From NCBI GenBank assembly GCA_029858545.1, contig JAOUFA010000183.1:1-7145 (forward strand): a DNA stretch of 7,145 nt. Direction: 5' to 3'. Each line of letters starts with the position of its first letter. Within the stretch, counting starts at the first letter, position 1. Of the stretch, positions 1 to 6,208 are shown piece by piece. Both the position numbers and the translations under genes were made by a program. The notes beneath the pieces were generated by a model. That model made no database searches. It was given only the letters and a program-made list of their open reading frames with translations, and was not told the origin of the DNA. The stretch comes from Betaproteobacteria bacterium (GTDB lineage Bacteria; Pseudomonadota; Gammaproteobacteria; Burkholderiales; SG8-39).

Positions 1-278
1 AGAACGGCGTGTTCATCGAGGCAGGACCCTCGCGCCACAACAACTCGCAGGCGTTCTATCTCTATTCGCGCGAACCGGGCGGCAACCGGATCGAAGTGTA
101 TTCGAGCAGCTTTCTGATCATGGCTCCCGACTGGCAGACGGTGGTGTGGAACGAGGAAGAGCGCGGCACCGGGGTGTACTGGGGCGGTGCGCTGCCGGCG
201 AGCTTCATCGAGTATGCGACACCCGATATCGCCAGTTCGACGCCCGATCAGAAGGTGCCGGCGTTTCCGATGCTGTAG
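1..278 (+). CDS. Extradiol (catechol 2,3-) dioxygenase-like VOC protein, C-terminal part
   Basis: Only the last 91 residues are in the window; the reading frame is open from base 3 and ends at TAG 276-278. The segment FYLYSREPGGNRIEVYS is the typical last strand pair of a vicinal-oxygen-chelate (VOC) extradiol dioxygenase. There the Glu of the NRIEVY stretch is normally the third ligand of the catalytic Fe(II), after two upstream His residues that lie outside the window. The following residues (APDWQTVVWNEEERGTGVYWG) resemble the C-terminal tail of catechol 2,3-dioxygenase-type enzymes that cleave catechols next to the hydroxyls. The exact substrate cannot be read from this fragment, and a non-enzymatic or glyoxalase-type VOC protein remains possible. 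It converges on the amidohydrolase gene, which belongs to a family that often acts on ring-cleavage or aromatic carboxylate compounds, so an aromatic-degradation role is a reasonable inference. Truncation is due to the window edge only. Confidence 0.8.
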   Translation, partial: NGVFIEAGPSRHNNSQAFYLYSREPGGNRIEVYSSSFLIMAPDWQTVVWNEEERGTGVYWGGALPASFIEYATPDIASSTPDQKVPAFPML

Positions 279-417
279 GGTCGTTCAGGAACCGGGAGAA
301 CGGGTTCGGGCCGCGGCGGGACGCGGGGTTACCTGGGTTGATTTAAATCCGATCCCGCGTGGCGCCGGCTATGGCACTGGCCGCCCGCCCGCTTCATTGC
401 CTGTGACAGCGCGCGAC
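279..417. other. Convergent intergenic region with inverted repeat
   Basis: These 139 bases lie between two convergent stop codons and hold no gene I can support. A 7-bp inverted repeat, ACGCGGG (321-327) and CCCGCGT (354-360), encloses a small AT-rich core with the 10-bp palindrome GATTTAAATC (340-349). A weaker 5-bp pair, GAACC (289-293) and GGTTC (303-307), lies just after the dioxygenase stop. Either could form a hairpin at the ends of the two converging transcripts. Neither is followed by a run of T on either strand, so they do not meet the usual picture of an intrinsic terminator. The position is right for a bidirectional terminator but the evidence is weak. Confidence 0.35.
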
Positions 418-1422
418 TCAGATCCCCAGCAGCCTGCGCGCATTGCCCTCGACGATCGCGCTCTTGGTCTCGGCCGAGAGCGCGGGATTCGCGGTGACGA
501 TCTCGACCGGCCTTTCGTAGGCGATCGGGAAGCAGTAGTCGCTGCCCATCAACACCCGGTCGGCGCCGATCACGCGCACCAGGTATTCGACCACATGATC
601 CGAATAGCCGACCGTGTCGTAGTAGAAGCGCCGCAGATACTCGTTCGGCGAGAGTTTGACGTGTTTCAGGTCCTGGCGTTTTTCCCAGCCGCGATGGAGC
701 CGTCCGACCAGCCAGGGAAACGCGCCGCCCGCGTGCGGCAACACGATCGTGAGTTTCGGAAAGCGGTCGAGCACGCCGCCGAAGATGATGTGCGCGGCGG
801 CGATCGCCGATTCAAAGGGGTTGCCGAGCAGGTTGGTGAGGTAGTACTGGTCGAGCCGCTCGGCGCCGATCACGAAGACCGGATGCAAGAATAGTGGCAA
901 GCCCAGGGCTTCGATCCGCTCGTAGACCGGGAAGAATTCGGCGTGCGAGAGATCCTTGCCGAGGATATGCGTGGCGGCGTAGAAACCGCGCACGCCGGGC
1001 AGTTTCGCCGCGCGTTCGGCCTCGCGCACCGCGAGGTCGGGCTCGTGCATCGGCAGCATCGCGAGACCCACGAGGCGTTTCGCATTGTGTTCGTGGGCGC
1101 GCGCCAGTTCCTCGTTGAAGGTCGCGGCGAGTTTTTCGCCGAGGCTTCGTCCCGCCCAGTAGACCATCGGTTGCGAGAGAGACAGGACGTGGGTCTCGAC
1201 CCCTTGCGCGTCCATCGCCGCCAGGCGTGCGTCGAGATCGACGTAGCCCGGCCCGACCGGACCGGTCATCACATGGCCGACCTTGAACTGCGGGCCCTTG
1301 CCCTCGACCTGGCGCCATTCGACGCCGTGCGCCGGGCCGTGCGCGGCGACCAGGTCGAGATAGACCTTGGGGTAGAAGTGGGCGTGGACGTCGATCGGGC
1401 CGTGGGAGTGCTGGGAACTCAT
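418..1422 (-). CDS. Amidohydrolase family 2 protein, ACMSD-like (decarboxylase/hydrolase)
   Basis: A 334-residue metal-dependent hydrolase of the amidohydrolase-2 (Pfam) group, which includes aminocarboxymuconate-semialdehyde decarboxylase (ACMSD), gamma-resorcylate decarboxylase and 5-carboxyvanillate decarboxylase. These are cytoplasmic TIM-barrel enzymes, mostly non-oxidative decarboxylases. All expected metal and catalytic positions are visible: HxH as H13/H15 in IDVHAHF, H180 in LPLFLHP, H230 in VLPHAGG and D295 in LMGSDYCFP. The length matches the family (about 330). The ATG at 1420-1422 puts the first metal-binding strand at residue 10, as is usual; no strong Shine-Dalgarno precedes it. 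It lies 88 bases downstream of the adenosyltransferase gene on the same strand and could share its transcript. It faces the extradiol dioxygenase-like gene across a short convergent gap. The substrate cannot be assigned: ACMSD proper acts in kynurenine or nitrobenzoate pathways, and no partner gene of those is seen here. The family call is firm, the reaction open. Confidence 0.88.
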   Translation of the reverse strand: MSSQHSHGPIDVHAHFYPKVYLDLVAAHGPAHGVEWRQVEGKGPQFKVGHVMTGPVGPGYVDLDARLAAMDAQGVETHVLSLSQPMVYWAGRSLGEKLAATFNEELARAHEHNAKRLVGLAMLPMHEPDLAVREAERAAKLPGVRGFYAATHILGKDLSHAEFFPVYERIEALGLPLFLHPVFVIGAERLDQYYLTNLLGNPFESAIAAAHIIFGGVLDRFPKLTIVLPHAGGAFPWLVGRLHRGWEKRQDLKHVKLSPNEYLRRFYYDTVGYSDHVVEYLVRVIGADRVLMGSDYCFPIAYERPVEIVTANPALSAETKSAIVEGNARRLLGI

Positions 1423-1510
1423 CGGTGCGGGGCTTTCGAGAGGTGGAGGGAGGATTGCTCAGGGGCTGTCCGGCGCGCGCGTTCCGCGACGACCGGGCCG
1501 CACCGCGATG

Positions 1511-2062
1511 TCAGCGCTGCTTTGGGTTATGCCATAGCACGTCGCTGCGCCCGGCATGGCGATTGAGCGCCCGCGCCAGGATGAAGAGCAGATCGGACAG
1601 GCGATTCACGTACTTCAGCGCAATAGGCGTCGCACCCTGGTCGCGCGCGAGCACGACCAGGGCGCGCTCGGCGCGCCGGCACACGGTGCGCGCGATGTGC
1701 GCGAGCGCCGCGGAGCGCGCGCCGCCTGGCAAAATGAACTCCTTGAGCGGGCCGAGTTCCGCGTTCCAGGCTTCGCTCAGCAGTTCGAGTTGCTCGAGCC
1801 GTCGCTCGGCGAGCAGGGTGTGGCCGGGAATGCTGATTTCGCCGCCAAGGTCGAACAGATCATGCTGGATCTGCCCGAGCGCATCGCGCATCGGTTCGGG
1901 AAGCTCGTCGGCGAGCAGCAGGCCGAGAAACGAGTTCAGTTCGTCGATCTCGCCCAGCGCGTGGATGCGCGCATGGTCCTTCGGCACGCGCGAGCCGTCT
2001 CCGAGACCGGTTTCTCCCGAGTCTCCGGTGCGCGTGGTGATCTTGCTGAGACGATGGCCCAT
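1511..2062 (-). CDS. pduO: Cob(I)alamin adenosyltransferase, PduO type
   Basis: The 183-residue product transfers the 5'-deoxyadenosyl group of ATP to cob(I)alamin, giving coenzyme B12 (adenosylcobalamin), in the cytoplasm. The family hallmarks are all present in order: the N-terminal ATP-binding stretch TRTGDSGETGLGDGSRV (residues 10-26), GEIDELNS (37-44), EFILPGG (108-114), the RTVCRRAER helix (125-133) with its conserved Arg/Glu, and KYVNRLSDLLFILAR (150-164). The length is normal for the stand-alone enzyme. The start ATG (2060-2062) has no Shine-Dalgarno, but a perfect TATAAT lies 11 bases upstream, suggesting a very short or absent leader. It lies 46 bases downstream of xseA on the same strand. 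No B12 biosynthesis or B12-dependent mutase gene is in the window, so the protein probably serves cobalamin salvage or repair for an enzyme encoded elsewhere. The symbol follows the family; cobO-type enzymes are unrelated in fold. Confidence 0.93.
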   Translation of the reverse strand: MGHRLSKITTRTGDSGETGLGDGSRVPKDHARIHALGEIDELNSFLGLLLADELPEPMRDALGQIQHDLFDLGGEISIPGHTLLAERRLEQLELLSEAWNAELGPLKEFILPGGARSAALAHIARTVCRRAERALVVLARDQGATPIALKYVNRLSDLLFILARALNRHAGRSDVLWHNPKQR

Positions 2063-2073
2063 AGAGGCTCGGG

Positions 2074-2079
2074 ATTATA
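2074..2079 (-). promoter_or_regulatory. Candidate -10 box (TATAAT) for the adenosyltransferase gene
   Basis: On the minus strand the six bases read exactly TATAAT and lie 11 bases before the ATG of the adenosyltransferase gene, in the 46-base gap after xseA. No recognisable -35 element is present at 16-18 bases: the stretch there is GC-rich. A transcript started from this box would have about 4-5 bases ahead of the ATG, so it would be nearly leaderless. That would fit the absence of a Shine-Dalgarno sequence. It could be a chance match, although exact TATAAT is uncommon in sequence this rich in G and C. Confidence 0.35.
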
Positions 2080-2108
2080 ACTGCGCGCCTCGCGCTCCAC
2101 GCCCGGGC

Positions 2109-3401
2109 TCAGGAATTGCCGCGCTTGCGCACTTCGCTCTCGAAGCTGCCGCGTGCGAGCAGGGTTTCGACCCGCTCGCCTTCGTTGACCTGCGTCGCCT
2201 CGCGCAGGACCGCGCCGGCGGCATTGCGCGTAATGCTGTAGCCGCGTGCGAGCACCGCCCCGGGGTCGAGGCTCACGAGCGAGGCGCGCAGGCCATCGAG
2301 TCTCGCGGCGGCGCCTTCCAGGCGGCGCGCGGCGGCTACGGCGAGGCGCGGTGCGGCGCCGCCCAAACGGTAACCGGCAGCCTCGATACGGTGATGCGCG
2401 GCGCCGACGAGTCTTGCCGCGAGATGCGCGACGTGCCGGCGCGACGCACGCAGCTGCTGCGCCGGGTGAACCAGGCGTCGCGCCAGAGAATCGATCGTCT
2501 GCATCGTCGTTTCGATGCGCCGGCGCGTTTCACGCGCCGCGCGGCGCGCCAGCGCGTCGACGCTCGCGATCAATTCGTCGCGTGACGGGCTCACCAGCTC
2601 GGCCGCCGCGGTGGGCGTCGCGGCGCGGCGATCGGCGGCGAAATCGGCGATCGTGACGTCGGTTTCGTGGCCGACCCCGACCACCACCGGGATCGCCGCG
2701 GCGCGGATCGCGCGCGCGACGACCTCCTCGTTGAACGGCCACAGGTCCTCGATCGAGCCGCCGCCTCGCACGAGAAGCAGCACGTCGCATTCGGCGCGCG
2801 CACTCGCCGTCGTCAGCGCCGCCGCGACGCGCGCGGCGGCGCCCTCGCCCTGCACGGGTGCCGGGTAGACGATCACCGGAATCGCCGGATTGCGCCGCTC
2901 GAGCGCACTCAGCACGTCGCGCAGCGCCGCCGCGGCGAGCGAGGTGACCACGCCGATCGCGCGCGGGTACGCCGGAAGATCACGTTTGCGCGCCACATCG
3001 AACAGTCCCTCGCGTTCCAGTCTGTCGCGCAGTTTGAGAAAGCGCTCGTAGAGCGGACCGAGTCCCGCCTGGCGGAGCGTCTCGACATTGAGCTGAAAGC
3101 GTCCGCGGGGCTCGTAGAGCGTCGCGAGCGCACGCGCCTCGACGCGCATGCCTTCGCGCGGCTGCCAGTCGATGCCGGCCGCGCGGCCGCGGAACATCAC
3201 GCAGTCGACCTGCGCGGCCTCGTCCTTGAGGGTGAAATACCAGTGCCCCGAGCTGGCGCGGGTGAAATTGGAGATCTCGCCCGCCACCCATCGCAGCGCA
3301 AAGCGGCGTTCCAGGACATCGCGCACGCTGCGCAGCAGTGCGGAGACGCTGAGAACGCCGCCGCCAGCGGCCGGGTCATCGGTTTCGAATCCAGTACGCA
3401 T
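2109..3401 (-). CDS. xseA: Exodeoxyribonuclease VII large subunit
   Basis: The 430-residue large, catalytic subunit of exonuclease VII, which with several copies of XseB degrades single-stranded DNA from both ends into short oligonucleotides in repair and mutagenesis control. The N-terminal OB-fold is clear ([19 protein letters not shown] at 16-34, then [20 protein letters not shown]). The nuclease domain follows, with [15 protein letters not shown] (150-164), [15 protein letters not shown] (175-189), [17 protein letters not shown] (210-226) and [21 protein letters not shown] (240-260). Residues of about 280-375 are rich in Arg/Ala/Leu and form the long helical, coiled-coil arm that binds XseB. 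The usual C-terminal segment with LARGYSIT (384-391) closes the protein. The frame stays open upstream to an ATG at 3585-3587, but those 62 extra residues are low-complexity and match nothing typical, so I chose the ATG at 3399-3401 next to the conserved start. Family length is about 430-460. It is divergent from exbB; xseB is not in the window. Confidence 0.95.
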   Translation of the reverse strand: MRTGFETDDPAAGGGVLSVSALLRSVRDVLERRFALRWVAGEISNFTRASSGHWYFTLKDEAAQVDCVMFRGRAAGIDWQPREGMRVEARALATLYEPRGRFQLNVETLRQAGLGPLYERFLKLRDRLEREGLFDVARKRDLPAYPRAIGVVTSLAAAALRDVLSALERRNPAIPVIVYPAPVQGEGAAARVAAALTTASARAECDVLLLVRGGGSIEDLWPFNEEVVARAIRAAAIPVVVGVGHETDVTIADFAADRRAATPTAAAELVSPSRDELIASVDALARRAARETRRRIETTMQTIDSLARRLVHPAQQLRASRRHVAHLAARLVGAAHHRIEAAGYRLGGAAPRLAVAAARRLEGAAARLDGLRASLVSLDPGAVLARGYSITRNAAGAVLREATQVNEGERVETLLARGSFESEVRKRGNS

Positions 3402-3687
3402 CGGCAAGCGGAGAAAGGCAGGCGAGTCTACACCCGGGCGTTGCGCCGGACGCGTTGTGGCAGCAGAGTATCCGCGGGAGCCTGCGTGTCGCCGCGCAAG
3501 GACCGTTCGCGGGCGCTCGCTTTCGTTCGCCGGGCGTCGCATCGACCGCGTGGCGTCCCCTTGCCTGGCCGCGGAGTGCGATTGCATTTCGTAACGCGCT
3601 GTTTTGCCGGTGAAAAGAACTGCCTAAAAAATGATCAGTACCGAGTTCGTCGTCAACGCAAGAAGGCTAGGCGCAACTATTCAGCGG

Positions 3688-3722
3688 CAATCCACAATGT
3701 TATCCACAGCTTTTGTGGATAT
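3688..3722. promoter_or_regulatory. Cluster of DnaA-box-like sequences with hairpin
   Basis: Three sites resembling the DnaA consensus TTATCCACA lie in 35 bases. The middle one (3700-3708, + strand) is an exact match. The left one (3688-3696, + strand) reads CAATCCACA, with two mismatches. The right one (3714-3722, minus strand) reads ATATCCACA, with one mismatch. The middle and right copies face each other and form an 8-bp inverted repeat, TATCCACA (3701-3708) and TGTGGATA (3714-3721), with a 5-base loop. The inverted arms are not followed by a T run, so a terminator is less likely. The bases are seen directly; binding by the initiator DnaA, either to regulate xseA/exbB or to titrate DnaA, is inference. 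Confidence 0.5.
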
Positions 3723-3747
3723 CTGAGCGCGACCGATGATCATGCCT

Positions 3748-3768
3748 GCGCATCGCGCATCGCGCACC
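3748..3768 (+). repeat. Short tandem repeat, GCGCATC units
   Basis: Two perfect 7-base copies (3748-3754 and 3755-3761) are followed by one copy with a single change (GCGCACC, 3762-3768). The repeat lies 26 bases from the DnaA-box-like cluster in non-coding sequence. Its function is unknown. Such short runs can arise by slippage in GC-rich DNA. Confidence 0.45.
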
Positions 3769-3804
3769 GGCCTCCGCATTGCGCATGCCGCTTCGTACCG
3801 CGAC

Positions 3805-3833
3805 TTGCCCGCGTGCATGGCTTTGGCTAAAGT
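3805..3833 (+). promoter_or_regulatory. Candidate sigma-70 promoter of the exbB operon
   Basis: A -35-like TTGCCC (3805-3810) and a -10-like TAAAGT (3828-3833) are separated by 17 bases, each matching the consensus at four of six positions. Transcription would begin near 3840, leaving a leader of about 90 bases before the exbB TTG codon. This is the best placed pair I can find upstream of the five-gene envelope block, but neither hexamer is strong, so the call is tentative. Confidence 0.35.
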
Positions 3834-3913
3834 GCGCGGGCGCAGCGCCAAGTACCCGCGCCGCAGCCGACGGTGTGCAGTGGTCGGTGCGCGCACGAGC
3901 CATCCACGCCTTA

Positions 3914-3919
3914 GCGGAG
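3914..3919 (+). promoter_or_regulatory. Ribosome binding site that sets the exbB start
   Basis: GCGGAG lies 9 bases before the TTG codon at 3929-3931. It is the only Shine-Dalgarno-like sequence near the conserved N-terminus of ExbB, and it decides in favour of the TTG start over the upstream in-frame ATG codons at 3779 and 3785. Confidence 0.6.
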
Positions 3920-3928
3920 TATCAAGAC

Positions 3929-4567
3929 TTGTTCTCAATTGTTCAGGCTGCTGGCTGGCCGATCTGGCCTCTTCTTCTTGCATCGGTCATCGCTCTTGCG
4001 CTGATCATCGAGCGCTCGCTTTCGTTGCGCGCGAACAAGATCATTCCCCCCAAGTTGCTTTCCCAGGTGGTCGATCTGTACCAGCGCCGCGGCGTCACCG
4101 AGGAGGCACTCGAACAACTTGCGCAGAACTCGCCGCTCGGCGCGGTGCTTGCGGCGGGGCTGCGCAACCATCGCAGTTCGCGCTATGTGATGCGCGAGGC
4201 CATCGAGGAGGCGGGCCGCGCGGTGGCGCACGATCTCGACCGTTTTCTCACCACCCTTGGCACCATCGCCACCGCCGGCCCGCTGCTCGGTCTGTTCGGC
4301 ACGGTGGTCGGCATGATCGAGATCTTCGGTTCGCAGTCGCCAAGCGGCGCCAACCCGCAGCAATTGGCCTACGGAATCTCGATTGCGCTCTACAACACCG
4401 CCTTCGGCATCGCGATTTCGATCCCGTCGCTCATCTTCTACCGCCACTTTCGCAACCAGGTCGACGGTTTCGTGGTGGAGATGGAGCAGGCCGCGGCCCG
4501 GCTGGTCGATATCGTTCACGGCGAGCGCATGGAATACACCGCGGGGTCGGAGGGAGGCCGCCGGTGA
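3929..4567 (+). CDS. exbB: ExbB/TolQ/MotA-family proton channel protein
   Basis: Inner-membrane subunit of the ExbB-ExbD motor, which uses the proton gradient to drive TonB-dependent transport across the outer membrane. With the TTG start at 3929 the protein has 212 residues, the normal size, and begins MFSIVQAAGWPIWPLLLASV, which is typical of betaproteobacterial ExbB. Three membrane segments are visible: about residues 11-28, 108-133 (with the family motif GPLLGLFGTVVGM at 117-129) and 148-171 (ISIALYNTAFGIAISIPSLIF). A cytoplasmic loop of about 80 residues lies between the first two. An upstream in-frame ATG at 3779 would add 50 residues of Arg/Ala-rich sequence with no family resemblance, so I reject it. 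The gene is first in a + strand block with exbD, lpxK and kdsB, and its stop overlaps the exbD start. No tonB is present here, so a Tol-like or other role cannot be fully excluded from sequence. Confidence 0.93.
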   Translation: MFSIVQAAGWPIWPLLLASVIALALIIERSLSLRANKIIPPKLLSQVVDLYQRRGVTEEALEQLAQNSPLGAVLAAGLRNHRSSRYVMREAIEEAGRAVAHDLDRFLTTLGTIATAGPLLGLFGTVVGMIEIFGSQSPSGANPQQLAYGISIALYNTAFGIAISIPSLIFYRHFRNQVDGFVVEMEQAAARLVDIVHGERMEYTAGSEGGRR

Positions 4568-4983
4568 ATTTCCAGCGCGGCAAGCAGAAGGAGCCGCTCG
4601 AGATCAACCTCGTTCCGTTGATCGACGTGATGCTGGTGATCCTGATCTTTCTCATGGTCACCACCTCCTACTCGAAGTACACGGAACTGCAGATCAATCT
4701 TCCGACCGCGAACACGGAAAAGCAGCTCGAACGCTCAAACGAGATCGCGGTCGTCGTGAGCGCGCAGGGCGAATATGTGGTGAATCGTGTGCGCGCCGGC
4801 TTTGACAGTACCGAGCAGTTCGCCGAAGTGCTCAAGCAGGCGGCGTCCGGCAAGAAGGACCCGCTGGTGGTGATCAGCGCGGATGCCAAGGCCAGTCACG
4901 AGTCCGTGGTGCGCGTGATGTGGGCGGCGCAGTCCGCCGGGCTCGGGCAGATCAGTTTCACCACCCAGTCGGCACCCAAGTAG
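4564..4983 (+). CDS. exbD: ExbD/TolR-family biopolymer transport protein
   Basis: The 139-residue partner of ExbB: a short cytoplasmic N-terminus, one membrane helix and a periplasmic domain. The helix (about residues 16-33, LVPLIDVMLVILIFLMVT) carries the family's proton-carrying Asp at position 21. The periplasmic part shows the usual pattern: ELQINLPTA (41-49), IAVVVSAQGEYVVN (61-74) and PLVVISADAKASHESVVRVM (100-119). The GTG start (4564-4566) forms a GTGA overlap with the exbB stop and is served by purine-rich GGAGGGAGG (4549-4557), ending 6 bases ahead. This arrangement points to coupled translation and matched amounts of the two subunits. No other start in the frame gives a sensible N-terminus. 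ExbD is more likely than TolR because of the pairing with this ExbB and the absence of tolA/tolB nearby, but the two families are close. Confidence 0.93.
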   Translation: MNFQRGKQKEPLEINLVPLIDVMLVILIFLMVTTSYSKYTELQINLPTANTEKQLERSNEIAVVVSAQGEYVVNRVRAGFDSTEQFAEVLKQAASGKKDPLVVISADAKASHESVVRVMWAAQSAGLGQISFTTQSAPK

Positions 4984-5074
4984 CTGCCGCACCGCAGCCA
5001 TTACCTCTCTTGCGCTGACCCGACTCTGGACCCGCCGCTCGGCGCTCGCCTGGCTGCTGTGGCCGGCCAGTCTC

Positions 5075-6010
5075 GTGTTTCGCGTCCTGGTGTTCCTGCG
5101 CCGCTCGGCTTACCGCCTTGGCCTGTTGCGTTCGCGGCATGCGGGAATTCCGGTGATCGTGGTCGGCAATATCGTCGCCGGAGGCAGCGGCAAGACGCCG
5201 CTCGTATTGTGGATCGCGGATTTCCTGCGCGCGAAGGGATGGACCCCGGGCATCGTATCGCGCGGCTACGGTGCGAGCGAGTCCGCCCCGCGCGCGGCGA
5301 CCATCGCCTCGGAGGCCGCCGGGGTGGGTGACGAGCCGATCGTGCTCGCGCGGCGCAGCGGCTGCCCGGTGTGGGTCGGACACGACCGGGTCGCGGTCGC
5401 GGCGGCGCTGCGCGCGAGCAATCCCGCGATCGATGTCCTTGTGCTCGATGACGGCCTGCAGCATTACCGGCTCGCGCGCGATATCGAAATCGCGGTGGTT
5501 GATGGACGCGGTGCCGGCTTTGGCAACGGCTTCATGCTTCCTGCCGGGCCGCTGCGCGAGCCGCGTTCGCGCCTGCGCAAGGTCGACGCGGTGGTGATGC
5601 ACGCCGCGGATAGCGCCGGGGCACATGCGATGCGTCTCGAGGGTCAGCTGATGCACCGCTTGCTGGATGCGAGCGATCGGCGGCGGGCGCAGAGCTTTAC
5701 CGGCACGCGCGTGCACGCGGTCGCCGGGATCGGCGATCCGGGGCGGTTCTTTCGCTCGCTCGCCGAATTCGGCATGCAGGTCGTTCCACACCCGTTTGCC
5801 GATCACCACCCGTTCCGGCCCGCAGACTTCGAGTTCGGTGATGATGCGCCGATCGTGATGACCGAGAAGGACGCGGTAAAATGCCGTGGTTTCGCGAAAC
5901 CCAATTTCTGGGTGCTGCCGGTTACCGCAGTGCTGGATGCCGCATTCGGCGAATTCTTGCTGCAACGGCTCGATGGAATTCGTCTCGAGGGATCTCGTCA
6001 TGGACGCTAG
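5075..6010 (+). CDS. lpxK: Tetraacyldisaccharide 4'-kinase (lipid A biosynthesis)
   Basis: LpxK phosphorylates the 4' position of the tetraacyl disaccharide 1-phosphate to give lipid IVA, at the cytoplasmic face of the inner membrane. Counting from the GTG at 5075 (311 residues), the P-loop is GGSGKTP (36-42). Also visible are SRGYG (62-66), DDGLQHY (125-131), GIGDPGRFF (218-226), HPFADHHPF (239-247) and MTEKDAVKC (262-270), all family motifs. The start is a problem. The frame is open back to 4919, and the codons at about 5021-5074 read [19 protein letters not shown], exactly the kind of hydrophobic N-terminal anchor that LpxK normally has. No ATG, GTG or TTG exists upstream of 5075 in this frame. 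True initiation may be at CTG 5015 or ATT 5000, neither with a Shine-Dalgarno. I give the GTG as the first standard start, but I think the protein is about 20 residues longer. It lies after exbD and overlaps the Trm112-like gene by 11 bases. Confidence 0.93.
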   Translation: MFRVLVFLRRSAYRLGLLRSRHAGIPVIVVGNIVAGGSGKTPLVLWIADFLRAKGWTPGIVSRGYGASESAPRAATIASEAAGVGDEPIVLARRSGCPVWVGHDRVAVAAALRASNPAIDVLVLDDGLQHYRLARDIEIAVVDGRGAGFGNGFMLPAGPLREPRSRLRKVDAVVMHAADSAGAHAMRLEGQLMHRLLDASDRRRAQSFTGTRVHAVAGIGDPGRFFRSLAEFGMQVVPHPFADHHPFRPADFEFGDDAPIVMTEKDAVKCRGFAKPNFWVLPVTAVLDAAFGEFLLQRLDGIRLEGSRHGR

Positions 6011-6185
6011 GCTGCTGGAAATTCTCGTGTGCCCCTTGTGCAAGGGGCCGCTCGTGTACCTCAAGGTGGCGGGCGAACTGATCTGCAAGGCCGATCGACT
6101 CGCCTACCCGGTGAAGGATGGCATTCCGGTGATGCTGGAAGAGGAGGCGCGCAAGCTGCCCGCGGACGAGGAGGTTCGCGCGTAG
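6000..6185 (+). CDS. Trm112/YcaR-family small protein
   Basis: A 61-residue protein of the Trm112/UPF0434 family (E. coli YcaR type). The sequence is close to the family pattern throughout: [18 protein letters not shown], then a CxxC pair at residues 11-14, [20 protein letters not shown] (29-48) and EEEAR. Only three Cys are present (C11, C14, C31), as in YcaR. Eukaryotic and archaeal Trm112 proteins activate several methyltransferases; the bacterial role is poorly known. Its place between lpxK and kdsB is conserved in many proteobacteria, hinting at a link with envelope synthesis or simply with the operon. The ATG at 6000 lies inside the end of lpxK (11-base overlap) and has a good ribosome site, GAGGGA (5987-5992), 7 bases before it. 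The frame is open further upstream, but those residues are a shadow of lpxK. Confidence 0.9.
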   Translation: MDARLLEILVCPLCKGPLVYLKVAGELICKADRLAYPVKDGIPVMLEEEARKLPADEEVRA

Positions 6186-6208
6186 GCGGGCGCGCGGCCG
6201 TTCGCCCC

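Larger units (their letters stand above)
3402..3928. other. Divergent intergenic region xseA / exbB
   Basis: About 530 bases lie between the chosen start codons of xseA and exbB. The part 3402-3587 is open in the xseA frame but looks non-coding. The stretch of about 3600-3725 is clearly richer in A and T than its surroundings and carries the DnaA-box-like cluster described separately. At 3748-3768 a 7-base unit GCGCATC occurs twice, followed by a near copy GCGCACC. A candidate exbB promoter lies at 3805-3833. For xseA a possible minus-strand -35, TTGACG (3656 to 3651), is seen, but the -10 at the right distance (CATTTT) is poor. No tRNA, other RNA gene or convincing small protein gene is evident. 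No Fur-box-like sequence of the GATAATGAT type is visible, although exbB/exbD genes are often iron-regulated. Confidence 0.6.

Noticed and set aside
3402..3587. 62-residue N-terminal extension of XseA
   Set aside because: The residues are low-complexity and Arg/Ser/Ala-rich, and the conserved OB-fold begins just after the ATG at 3401; the start at 3401 gives the family's usual length.
3701..3721. TATCCACA/TGTGGATA inverted repeat as an intrinsic terminator
   Set aside because: It lies upstream of both divergent genes rather than after one, the stem is short and not GC-rich, and no T run follows on either strand.
2667..3830. Long + strand open frame (387 residues) across xseA and the intergenic region
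   Set aside because: It is antisense to xseA over most of its length, its composition is Arg-rich and shows no motif; it is a GC-driven shadow.
3779..3928. 50-residue N-terminal extension of ExbB from an upstream ATG
   Set aside because: The extension has no family resemblance and would cover the candidate promoter; a Shine-Dalgarno sequence sits before the TTG at 3929, where the typical ExbB N-terminus begins.
3935..4519. Minus-strand open frame (194 residues) antisense to exbB
   Set aside because: Its translation is Arg/Asp/His-rich without any motif and mirrors the codon structure of exbB on the other strand.
4958..6088. Long minus-strand open frame (376 residues) antisense to lpxK
   Set aside because: It lies fully opposite a well-recognised gene, its translation is rich in Arg/His/Ala with no family motif, and long antisense frames are common in GC-rich DNA.
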